A stretch of 64,000 bases of DNA from Pseudomonadota bacterium (GTDB lineage Bacteria > Pseudomonadota > Gammaproteobacteria > Burkholderiales > Rhodocyclaceae). The notes under the pieces are model-generated. The model made no database searches. It worked only from the letters and a program-made list of their open reading frames with translations, and was not told the origin of the DNA. This document shows, in pieces, positions 55,796 to 62,808 of the stretch. Each line of letters begins with the position of its first letter. Positions within the stretch are counted from its first letter, which is position 1. Where the stretch lies: the NCBI GenBank assembly GCA_008501585.1, contig QQUN01000030.1:28316-92315 (forward strand), given 5' to 3'. The position numbers and the translations under genes are program-made.

Positions 55796-58371
55796 CATTT
55801 GCCTCCGTGCAGGTCAAGGCGCAGCACGCCGTGCTCGGGGAAGTTCGGGTCGTTGTCGAGCCGCGCGATCTCCAGCCGGCCCAGCGGCATGAAGCCGTCG
55901 GCCAGCGGCGTGGGGTCGGGCTGGCCCTGGCGCTGGAAGCGGGTGACCTGCACCGAGGCCACGCCGGCCACGGTGCGCGCGGCGGCATACAGCGGGCTGA
56001 GGAAGACGGTCTGGCCAAAGCTGAAGTTGTCGGGGTGGAACAGGCCACGCGTGCCGTCGGCGCGCACCCGGCTGCCGAGCACATCGAGCAGGGCGCGGCG
56101 CACATTGCTGCGGAAGGCGTCGGGCTGCACGCACACCAGCAGGTCGATCTCGAGCGAGACATGGATGGGCTCGCCAATGTGCAGGTCGTGCCCGGCCATG
56201 CGGTAGCGGTCGAGGTGCTCGACGGCGGTGGTGGCAAAGGCGGCGTCCACCGGCTCGCCGCCTTCGCGGTCGACGGTGACGAACACGGTGTGCCAGCTGC
56301 CGGTCCAGCGCAGGCCGGCGGCGGCGCGCTGCACGCCGGCCAGGCGCTCGGTGACCTCGGCGTAGTCGGCCGGGGTGACGGCGCGCTCCAGCGTGCGGAA
56401 GGCTTGCGGGGCATGGCGGCGCACCTCGGCGCCGGTCTCGGGCGCCACCCCGCCGGTGGCCGGCAGCGGGTTGGTGACGGCCACGATGCGCCCCTCGGTG
56501 GTGACCGCGTGGGCGATGGCGCCGGCGCCGACATTGCCCTCGGGGCCGTTGCCGATGCGATAGGTGGCGCTGAAGGCGGTGCCGGTGTCGGGCCGGCGGC
56601 CGTGGCGGTCGTCGCCAAAGCGCGGGTGGGCGCTGCCGTCGTCCTCGGTTTCGAGCACGAAGTGGGTGTCGGTGCCGCGGCTGGCGAGCAGGTCGCGGCG
56701 GGCGGTCCAGGTCTCGACGCTGCTGCCGAAGCTGCTCTCCAGCGTGATGGCGGGGATGGCGTCGGCGGTGCGCCAGGCCAGCGCGGCGCTGGCCGAGGCG
56801 TCGGGGTCAAAGGTGAGCCGCTCACTGCGACGCAGGCCGTGTTCGACGGTGGTCTTGATCACCGTGCCCTGACGTGTCACCGGCGCTTCGGCCAGCGCGG
56901 GCGCAAAGCGCGGCGGCAGCGGCACCGGGGCGGCGCGGTCGCAGGCGTTGCCGGCGACGGGCGGGTACTGCAGGCGGGCGGCGGGCACGCTGCCGAGCGC
57001 TTCGTCGGCCACGGTGTGGCCGTGGTCGACCAGGATGTTGTTGCCCAGCGCGATGCTCACATCCTCGACCAGCACGCTGCCGTGGGCTTCGTCGGTTTCG
57101 GCCGAGAGGCACAGCGGAAAGGGCAGCGCGTCGTCGGCATGCCAGCGGATCTCGGTGATCTGCGTGCCGTCGAGCGGGTCGGCCAGCGGGCTGCCGCCAT
57201 CGAGGGCACGCACGGCGGTGAGGCGCACGGCGTGGCGGCGGGCGGGGTCGGCGTCTTCGGCCACGCCGCTGAGCGGGCCGAGCACTTCCTGAAAAATCAG
57301 CACATCGCCGACCGCCAGATCGGGCCAGTGGCCGCGCAGCGTGGCGGCAGTGGCGCCGGCGGCCAGGCAGCAGCGCGCGTCGCCCCAGGTGTAGAAGGCA
57401 AAGTCGTTGTGCTCGATGCGCAGCGTGGCCGTGTGCATGGGCTCGAACACCAGCGGACGGGCCAGCAGCGCGGCGCGCTCGTCGGGCGAGGCGGGCGTGA
57501 TGCGCGCCGGCACGCCGGGCACGCGGGTGGTGAAGCGCAGGCCGGCGGGCAGCGCGAAGGCGGCGCCGCTGACCTCCACATGCAACCAGGCGCGGGCATT
57601 GCAGCCTTCGTGCATGGCGTAGTCCACCAGCAGCGCGTGGCGGCGCAGGCTGCTGCGCTTGCGCGCGGTGTGCAGGTAGGCCTCGGTGGCGATGGCGTCG
57701 AGCTGGTAGTGCTGCAGGTCGCCCACATAGGCGATCAGCTCGGCCAGCGTGCTGGCCAGGTCGGCCGGGCTGCGGTCACGCCAGCCGGGCATCTGGCGGG
57801 TGAGCCGGTCGATGACCAGGCGGCGCAGGCTGGCGTAGTCGCGCGCGAGGTAGTGGATGTCGGGCGCGGGCGGCGGGTCTTGCGGGCAGTCGTGCGCGGG
57901 GGCGCAGTCGAAATCGCTCGGGCATTCAACCTTGAAGGCGAAGTCGATGGCCGACAGGCGCGGGTCGAAGCCCGGCAGCGGCGCGTCATTGCCCAGACCC
58001 TGCACCAGATGCAGGCGGTAGGTGGAGAAGTCGCCGGCCGAATCGGTGCGCACCAGCAGCACATGGTCGGCCTCGGGCAGCGCGGTGAACAGCGCCTGCT
58101 CGGACGGGCTGGCCGCGGCCGGCGGCGCGCTGGCGATGCCGATCCACTCGATGCCGATGCGGCGGATGCGCTCGCCACCGGTGATGCGCACGTTCTCGGC
58201 CGTGAGCCCGGCCGGCACCGGCTTGAGCAGGCGCAGCATCAGCGTGCGCTGGCGCGGACTGCCGGCGGGGGCGTCGAGATCGAGCACTTCGAGGTAGTCG
58301 ATGCCGTTGAGCGTGGGGTGCGCGTCCACCGCCGCGCGGCGGTTTTCTTCGCAGCAGGTGTAGGTGGTCAT
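55795..58371 (-). CDS. baseplate assembly protein, gpJ-like (copy 2)
   Basis: 858 residues, the second large J-type protein. The start MTTYTCCEENRRAAVDAHPTLNGIDYLEVLDLDAP is a family signature; the middle has DIHYLARDYASLRRLVIDRL, YVGDLQHYQLDAIATEAYLHTARKRSSLRRHALLVDY and a J-like C-terminal half with VTPADYAEVTERLAGVQRAAA. It is probably the partner wedge protein of copy 1, as eCIS clusters such as Afp carry two related J-type genes. It overlaps both neighbours. Confidence 0.85.
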   Translation of the reverse strand: MTTYTCCEENRRAAVDAHPTLNGIDYLEVLDLDAPAGSPRQRTLMLRLLKPVPAGLTAENVRITGGERIRRIGIEWIGIASAPPAAASPSEQALFTALPEADHVLLVRTDSAGDFSTYRLHLVQGLGNDAPLPGFDPRLSAIDFAFKVECPSDFDCAPAHDCPQDPPPAPDIHYLARDYASLRRLVIDRLTRQMPGWRDRSPADLASTLAELIAYVGDLQHYQLDAIATEAYLHTARKRSSLRRHALLVDYAMHEGCNARAWLHVEVSGAAFALPAGLRFTTRVPGVPARITPASPDERAALLARPLVFEPMHTATLRIEHNDFAFYTWGDARCCLAAGATAATLRGHWPDLAVGDVLIFQEVLGPLSGVAEDADPARRHAVRLTAVRALDGGSPLADPLDGTQITEIRWHADDALPFPLCLSAETDEAHGSVLVEDVSIALGNNILVDHGHTVADEALGSVPAARLQYPPVAGNACDRAAPVPLPPRFAPALAEAPVTRQGTVIKTTVEHGLRRSERLTFDPDASASAALAWRTADAIPAITLESSFGSSVETWTARRDLLASRGTDTHFVLETEDDGSAHPRFGDDRHGRRPDTGTAFSATYRIGNGPEGNVGAGAIAHAVTTEGRIVAVTNPLPATGGVAPETGAEVRRHAPQAFRTLERAVTPADYAEVTERLAGVQRAAAGLRWTGSWHTVFVTVDREGGEPVDAAFATTAVEHLDRYRMAGHDLHIGEPIHVSLEIDLLVCVQPDAFRSNVRRALLDVLGSRVRADGTRGLFHPDNFSFGQTVFLSPLYAAARTVAGVASVQVTRFQRQGQPDPTPLADGFMPLGRLEIARLDNDPNFPEHGVLRLDLHGGK

Positions 58372-58736
58372 ATTCCCCCCCCTTGCACAAAGGACTCGCG
58401 CTGGCGGGTGTCGGTGCGGCGGATGAGGTATTGCACGGTCACCGACAGGCGCGAATCGACCGCCTCGACCTCAACCGCCTCGACGGTGATCAGATCGGCC
58501 AGCCATTGCTGCAGCGCGCCCTGCACCAGAAATTGCGTGGTCGCCGCCAGTTCCGGGCTGTTGGGCGCAAACACCAGCTCGCGCAGGCCGCTGCCGAAGT
58601 CCGGCCGCATGACGCGCTCGCCCGGCGCGGTGAACACCACCTGCTCGATCAGGCCGCGAATCCAGGCCGCTTCGTCGTCCTCGCGCGTGCGGCCGCGGCC
58701 GTCGAACTGGTAGGGGAAATGGAGTCGGGTGGTCAT
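58368..58736 (-). CDS. gp25/GPW-type baseplate wedge protein
   Basis: 122-residue gp25-like lysozyme-fold protein that usually connects the baseplate to the sheath. Markers are FGSGLRELVFAPNSPELAATTQFLVQGALQQWLADLITVEAVEVEAVDSRLSVTVQYLI and the PFGS-like FPYQFDGRGRT start. Its stop overlaps the J-copy-2 start (ATGA). Upstream is a gap filled with palindromic repeats, which separates it from the PAAR gene. Confidence 0.87.
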   Translation of the reverse strand: MTTRLHFPYQFDGRGRTREDDEAAWIRGLIEQVVFTAPGERVMRPDFGSGLRELVFAPNSPELAATTQFLVQGALQQWLADLITVEAVEVEAVDSRLSVTVQYLIRRTDTRQRESFVQGGGI

Positions 58737-58805
58737 GGCGTGTCCCCCTGAGCCCGTAGGTGAAACGGCTGGCAGATTTCAAGCAGGCGCTGCCGTCGAA
58801 TAGTT

Positions 58806-58885
58806 GTAGGGTGGGCAGCTCGCCTGCCCACCAGCGATGCCCCGTGCCAACGAACCATGGTGGGCAGGCGAGCTGCCCACCCTAC
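58806..58885. repeat. R2 palindromic repeat in the injection-system block
   Basis: 80 bases with inverted ends starting GTAGGGTGGGCAGCTCGCCT. It is the same family as 35530-35607 with one extra base per arm. The centre sequences differ. It lies in the gp25-PAAR gap. Confidence 0.85.
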
Positions 58886-58896
58886 GCCCGTCGCCT

Positions 58897-58980
58897 GTAG
58901 GGCGGATAAGCGCAGCGCATCCGCCGCCATCGTTGCCACGGGCCGCACCGGCGGATGCGCCTGCGGCTTATCCGCCCTAC
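58897..58980. repeat. R3 palindromic repeat
   Basis: 84 bases with inverted arms GTAGGGCGGATAAGCG...GCGCATCCGCC and GGCGGATGCGC...CTTATCCGCCCTAC. It begins 11 bases after the R2 element and ends 24 bases before the PAAR stop. A half-copy lies at 59393-59422. It is a REP/MITE-like non-coding repeat. Confidence 0.8.
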
Positions 58981-59004
58981 GGGATGTCGTCGTGGTGTGC
59001 ATCA

Positions 59005-59325
59005 TCAACTCCCGATCACCCGCGTCTGCGCCGCCACCGGCAAGAGCGGCGTGCCGTTGGGCACGCACACGGCCTGGCTGTCCATCAGCACCACGGGCTG
59101 GCCGTTGGACAACACCCGCGTGGCGGCCACCACCCATTGCCCGGTCACGCAGGGCACCGGCGAGCCGGAGACATTGAACGGGCAGCCGGCCACCACATAG
59201 GGCGCGGTCATCAGCACCGTCGGCTGGCCGCCGACCAGCACCCGCGGATTGGGCGCCGTCGGCGTCGCGCTGCCGCCGTGGGCACACAGCACCGTGGCAC
59301 CGACATGAAGGAGGGGACCCGGCAT
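59005..59325 (-). CDS. PAAR-like spike tip protein
   Basis: 106 residues. The pattern MPGPLLHVGATVLCAHGGSATPTAPNPRVLVGGQP, APYVVAGCPFNVSGSPVPC, TRVLSNGQPVVLMDSQAVC and QTRVIGS fits PAAR-like proteins of tail and eCIS clusters, which cap the spike and may bind a metal through Cys/His. The start at 59325 follows the family; a long in-frame extension into repeat DNA is not credible. It is flanked on both sides by repeat-filled gaps. Confidence 0.83.
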   Translation of the reverse strand: MPGPLLHVGATVLCAHGGSATPTAPNPRVLVGGQPTVLMTAPYVVAGCPFNVSGSPVPCVTGQWVVAATRVLSNGQPVVLMDSQAVCVPNGTPLLPVAAQTRVIGS

Positions 59326-59392
59326 GTCAGGAGCCCTCCCGGGGTGGCGTGGCCATCGAACCCGGTCCGTTAGACCCGTCTGAAACGATGGC

Positions 59393-59422
59393 GGCGGATG
59401 CGCTGCGCTTATCCGCCCTACG
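59393..59422. repeat. R3 half element
   Basis: GGCGGATGCGCTGCGCTTAT followed by CCGCCCTACG, equal to one arm of the R3 repeat. It lies between the PAAR gene and the R4 array. Confidence 0.7.
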
Positions 59423-59484
59423 CCGGATCGACACACCCCGGCGATGAACCATGGACATCGCTTGCCGGAGCACCCCCCACCCAC

Positions 59485-59850
59485 CCGCCGGGCCGCCCCA
59501 AGGGTGGGCAGCCCCCTCGGGGGGCAGCGAGCACAGCGAGCGTGGGGGCCTCCCTCTCTCCGCCGGGCCGCCCCAAGGGCGGGCGCAGCCCCCTCGGGGG
59601 GCAGCGAGCAAAGCGAGCGTGGGGGCCATCCCCTCCCCGCCGGGCCGCCCCAAGGAAGGGCGCGACCCCCTCGGGGGGGTGAGGCAGGGGTTGCGTGAAG
59701 CACTGCTTCGCGCCTGCCGAACGGGTCGGCGGTACCACGCCGACCCTTCGCGAACGTTTGCGTGGGGCCAACCCTTCCGCCGGGCCGCCCCAAGGAAGGG
59801 TTCGCCCCCTCGGGGGGCAGCGAACGTAGTGAGCGTGGGGGCCCAAATTC
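59485..59850. repeat. R4 GC-rich repeat array
   Basis: Four copies of a unit beginning CGCCGGGCCGCCCCAAGG and usually ending GGGGGCAGCGAGC..AGCGAGCGTGGGGGCC. They are imperfect and separated by short unique parts (59700-59770 is unique). No gene is supported across 59326-59853. Long open frames here are due to GC richness. Confidence 0.75.
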
Positions 59851-59853
59851 TCA

Positions 59854-60363
59854 TCAGATCACCGTCAGCGCGCCGTTGTTGATCGTCACGGTCGGGCCGA
59901 CCAGCGTGATCATCGCGCCCTTGCCGTTCTGGATGTAGATGCCGGTGTCGTTCACGATCAGCGTGGCGCCGGTGGCGCTCTTGAGCATGATGCCGCCGGT
60001 GGGGCCGGGCAGATCGGAGATGGTGACGCCGTTCTGCAGCGGGGTCTGGAAGGTGATGGCGGCCAGGCCCGGCGGGGTGGCCAGCGCCAGTGCGGGCACT
60101 TCGGCGGCGCTGCCCCAGAAGCAGCCGACCCAGATGGGGTGGTCGGGGTTGCCCTGCTCGAACTCCACCCACACCCCCGAGCCGATCACCGGCAGCGCCA
60201 TCATGCCGTTCTGCAGGCCGGCCAGCGGCACGCAGGGCATGGCCCAGCTGGCCGGGGCGAGCCCGGCCACGTCGGGCACCTGTACCTGCAGGCGGCCCTG
60301 CTGCATGGGGTCGATGTTGTTGAGCACCATGCCGCGGTACTTGCCGAAGTACTTCTGGGTCAT
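59854..60363 (-). CDS. gpV/gp5-like baseplate spike protein
   Basis: 169 residues. The N-terminal OB-fold (MVLNNIDPMQQGRLQVQVPDVAGLAPASWAMPCVPLAG, VIGSGVWVEFEQGNPDHPIWVGCFWG) matches gp5/gpV-type hub-spike proteins; the C-terminal part (ITFQTPLQNGVTISDLPGPTGGIMLKSATGATLIVNDTGIYIQNGKGAMITLVG) looks like the short triple-stranded beta-helix needle. It should be trimeric and sit under the PAAR tip. In some eCIS (Afp8) gpV and gpD are fused; here they are separate. Confidence 0.87.
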   Translation of the reverse strand: MTQKYFGKYRGMVLNNIDPMQQGRLQVQVPDVAGLAPASWAMPCVPLAGLQNGMMALPVIGSGVWVEFEQGNPDHPIWVGCFWGSAAEVPALALATPPGLAAITFQTPLQNGVTISDLPGPTGGIMLKSATGATLIVNDTGIYIQNGKGAMITLVGPTVTINNGALTVI

Positions 60364-60649
60364 TGTTCCTCCCTCGCCTATCGCCCGAAGGCCGCCCCCA
60401 TCGCCACACCGGTCCCGGATTCCGGCTTTTGGCCTGCAACTGGGCGACGCGGGAGCGGGCGGCGCGCATATCTCAAGCCGGCACGGTCGAGACCCGCCCG
60501 TAGCCCGGATGCAGCGCAGCGCAATCCGGGAACACCGGCCCGATCGGGCACCCCGCCCCGCATCGAAAAACCGTGCCCGACCGCACCACCGGTCCCGGAT
60601 TTCGGCCTTTGGCCTGCATCCGGGCTACGCGAGAACAGGCGGTCGCATC
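60364..60649. repeat. gap with R5 palindromic repeats
   Basis: 286 bases between the spike and hub genes. It contains CCGGTCCCGGATTCCGGCTT (from 60409), CGTAGCCCGGATGCAGCGCA (from 60499) and CCGGTCCCGGATTTCGGCCT (from 60591), each followed by partly complementary CCGGG-rich arms ending in GGCTACGCG-type sequence. No gene supported. It is a third repeat-filled gap in the block. Confidence 0.65.
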
Positions 60650-61792
60650 TCATGCCGGCACCGTCGGTGTGATGGAGATCAGGCCGTTGCGGGTCAGGTT
60701 GAAGCTCTGCTTGAACTCGCCGCGCTTGATGGTGCTGGTGACGCTGCTCACGTAGTACAGCCCGTCGTAGGCCACGCCGGCGCCGCGCACGCCCACCAGC
60801 CGGCGGGCCCTGAGCATGCGGCCGTAGCGCAGCACGTCGAGCGAGCCGTTGCCGCTGACCGAGTCCTGCGATTTCTTGGCCTCGGCCAGGCCGGCCGAGA
60901 TGGCCTGCATGGGGTTCATCTTGGCGGTGTCCTTCATCATCCTGATGTTGGCCAGCGGCGTGCTGAGCACCCCCAGCGGCGGCTGCAGCGGGTTGAGGTT
61001 GGGGATCGGGATGGGGATCGGCACCCGCGTGAGCTGGTTCTGGATGAAGACGATGGGCAGCACGCCCTTGGTGGGGTCGAAGCTGAAGTTGAGCGACTCG
61101 ACATTGGTGTGGGCGTCCATGTCGATGTTGAGCGCCGGCTGCGGCGGGCCGACCTTGATCTCGGGGCCGAAGTAGGCAATGTTGGTCAGCGGCGCCTCGC
61201 CCGGTTCGATGTAGAACACATGGCCCACCTCCTCGGCCAGCTGCCGGATGTAGGCCAGGTCGGTGCCCTGCTGCGCGGGAATCCGCTCGATGGGGATGGG
61301 CACATCGGGGAAGAAAGCCGGGATCGGCAGCGGAATGATGCCGAAGGCGGCATATTTGGCGCAGATGAGCGCAAATCGCGCCTCGATCGGCATGGCCGGG
61401 TAAGGCAGGCCGGAGAAGTCGATGAGGTCCATCACCTTGGTGAGATCCTCACCCGTCACGGTGATGCTGCCCGGCTGGCCCTGGCCGCCGGCCTGCACTT
61501 CCACATTGGTGACCACGCCGTCGAAGAGTGGCTGCGGCCGACCGCCGAGGGTGACGATCAGCACCACGCGCAGCGGCGGCGTGCCGGCCGAGGTGTTCTG
61601 CCCCACCGCGATCAGGAAGATGGTGTTCAGCTCCGACTTGCTGTTGATCTTGAAGCGCAGCTGAAAGCCACTGGCCGCACCGGCCGCCGTAGTGGCGGTG
61701 ACGGACTCGAGCGCGTCGATCATCATCGCCGGCACCGGCACCGGAATGACCGGGCCGATGAGCAGCGACAGATGGATGGCGCCGCTAGTCAT
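60650..61792 (-). CDS. gpD-like hub protein
   Basis: 380 residues of the phage late-control-D/gp27-like hub family. Indicators are the start MTSGAIHLSLLIGPVIPVPV, SELNTIFLIAVGQNTSAGTPPLRVVLIVTLGGRPQPLFDGVVTNVEV, the ITVTGEDLTKVMDLIDFSG segment, LAYIRQLAEEVGHVFYIEPGEAPLTNIAYFGPEIKVG, and a late ARRLVGVRGAGVAYDGLYYVSSVTSTIKRGEFKQSFNLTRNG. It should form a trimer between tube and spike. It overlaps the LysM-type gene by eight bases. Confidence 0.83.
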   Translation of the reverse strand: MTSGAIHLSLLIGPVIPVPVPAMMIDALESVTATTAAGAASGFQLRFKINSKSELNTIFLIAVGQNTSAGTPPLRVVLIVTLGGRPQPLFDGVVTNVEVQAGGQGQPGSITVTGEDLTKVMDLIDFSGLPYPAMPIEARFALICAKYAAFGIIPLPIPAFFPDVPIPIERIPAQQGTDLAYIRQLAEEVGHVFYIEPGEAPLTNIAYFGPEIKVGPPQPALNIDMDAHTNVESLNFSFDPTKGVLPIVFIQNQLTRVPIPIPIPNLNPLQPPLGVLSTPLANIRMMKDTAKMNPMQAISAGLAEAKKSQDSVSGNGSLDVLRYGRMLRARRLVGVRGAGVAYDGLYYVSSVTSTIKRGEFKQSFNLTRNGLISITPTVPA

Positions 61793-62147
61793 CGCGGCCT
61801 CCGGGCACGCCTTCGGGCAGGGTGATGCGCAGGCGGCGGCCGACGGTGTCGGTCAGGTCGGCCGGGCGCATCGCGCCGTTGCCGTCGCACAGGCGCCAGT
61901 ACTGCTGCGGGTCGCCAAGGTAGCGGGCGGCCAGGTTGTCGACGCGGTCGCCGCTCTCGACACGGTGCTCCTGCAAGGTGGCGAAGTGCTCCGGCGGCGG
62001 GATGAAGCGCCGCCGCACATAGGTGAGCTGCGCGCCGTCGGGCCGCGTCCACTGCGCGGTGTCGAGGCCGTGGTAACGGCTGTCCGGCGCGAAGGCCGGC
62101 GCGGTGAGGGCGTTGGCCTGCATGAAGGCCTTGAGGGGATCGGTCAT
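61785..62147 (-). CDS. LysM-type tail protein
   Basis: 120 residues. The C-terminal 50 residues form a LysM-like domain (HRVESGDRVDNLAARYLGDPQQYWRLCDGNGAM...GRRLRITLPEG), as in gpX/LysM proteins of tail clusters. The N-terminus (MTDPLKAFMQANALTAPAFAPDSRYHGLDTAQWT) has no known family. It lies between the CIS tube-type and gpD genes and overlaps both by a few bases, so it is probably a baseplate/hub-adjacent protein. Confidence 0.8.
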   Translation of the reverse strand: MTDPLKAFMQANALTAPAFAPDSRYHGLDTAQWTRPDGAQLTYVRRRFIPPPEHFATLQEHRVESGDRVDNLAARYLGDPQQYWRLCDGNGAMRPADLTDTVGRRLRITLPEGVPGGRDD

Positions 62148-62800
62148 GGGATGCCTCCAATACCCAGCGCGTCGAAGCCGAAGGTGGCGGCCTTGCCGGC
62201 CAGTTTTTCGCGCGATTGCAGGTAGGCCATGAACAGCCCGCCGCCCTTGTGATCGAAGCCCAGGTCATCCACCGACAGCACGCGCAGCGTGAGGTTGACC
62301 TTGGCGTTGATCGGGTTGAGCGCGGGGTCAAAGGCCTCCTCGGAGATGGAAAAATCGGTCACCCGCACCGGCGCGATGCGCTGCGCGCCCCACACGAAGA
62401 GCGCCAGCGCCGACTCCATGGGGGCGATCTCCAGCGTGCCGGCCGCGGCCAGCGCCTTGCCGGCGAGCAGGTCGGCCGCGCGCGGGTTGACCAGCGATTC
62501 GAGCACCGCCAGCTGCGGGGCAATGCCCGAGGCCACCACGGTGGCGTGCTGGTCGGGGAATTCGAGCTGGTCGGCGGCGTCGATGTCGGCCTCCAGGCGG
62601 AAGGTCTCGATCGCCGGGCCCTTCAGGCGCAGCGCCTCGGAGCGCTCGGCCCCCTCGCCCGCACCCTGCACCTGCAGGCTGCGCGAGAGCTTTTCGGGGT
62701 TGTACTGCAGCGCGATCACCCGGCGCACCTGCGCCGAGGCCGGATCGACCAGCACGATGCCGCCTTTGACGATTCGGGGGGACTGGCTGTAGCCGCTCAT
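62144..62800 (-). CDS. contractile injection system tube-type protein (CIS_tube/Afp7-like)
   Basis: 218 residues. The N-terminal pattern IVLVDPASAQVRRVIALQYNPEKLSRSLQVQ and the following LRLKGPAIETFRLEADIDAADQLEFPDQHATVVASGIAPQLAVLESLVNP fit the CIS_tube family, whose members connect the inner tube to the baseplate. The LysM part found in Afp7 is encoded by the next gene instead. It starts eight bases after the DUF4157 gene. Confidence 0.78.
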   Translation of the reverse strand: MSGYSQSPRIVKGGIVLVDPASAQVRRVIALQYNPEKLSRSLQVQGAGEGAERSEALRLKGPAIETFRLEADIDAADQLEFPDQHATVVASGIAPQLAVLESLVNPRAADLLAGKALAAAGTLEIAPMESALALFVWGAQRIAPVRVTDFSISEEAFDPALNPINAKVNLTLRVLSVDDLGFDHKGGGLFMAYLQSREKLAGKAATFGFDALGIGGIP

Positions 62801-62808
62801 GGCATGTC

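Noticed and set aside
53864..58713. Long plus-strand frames opposite the gpJ-like genes
   Set aside because: The products are Gly/Ala/Arg/His-rich antisense artefacts, while the minus-strand products match baseplate families along their length.
59005..59793. Long open frame extending the PAAR gene upstream through the repeat array
   Set aside because: Its N-terminal part is encoded by R3/R4 repeats and is low-complexity Pro/Gly/Arg; the PAAR family starts at the internal ATG at 59325.
59485..59850. CRISPR-like array
   Set aside because: Units are long, imperfect, irregularly spaced and GC-rich, with no uniform spacers and no cas genes.
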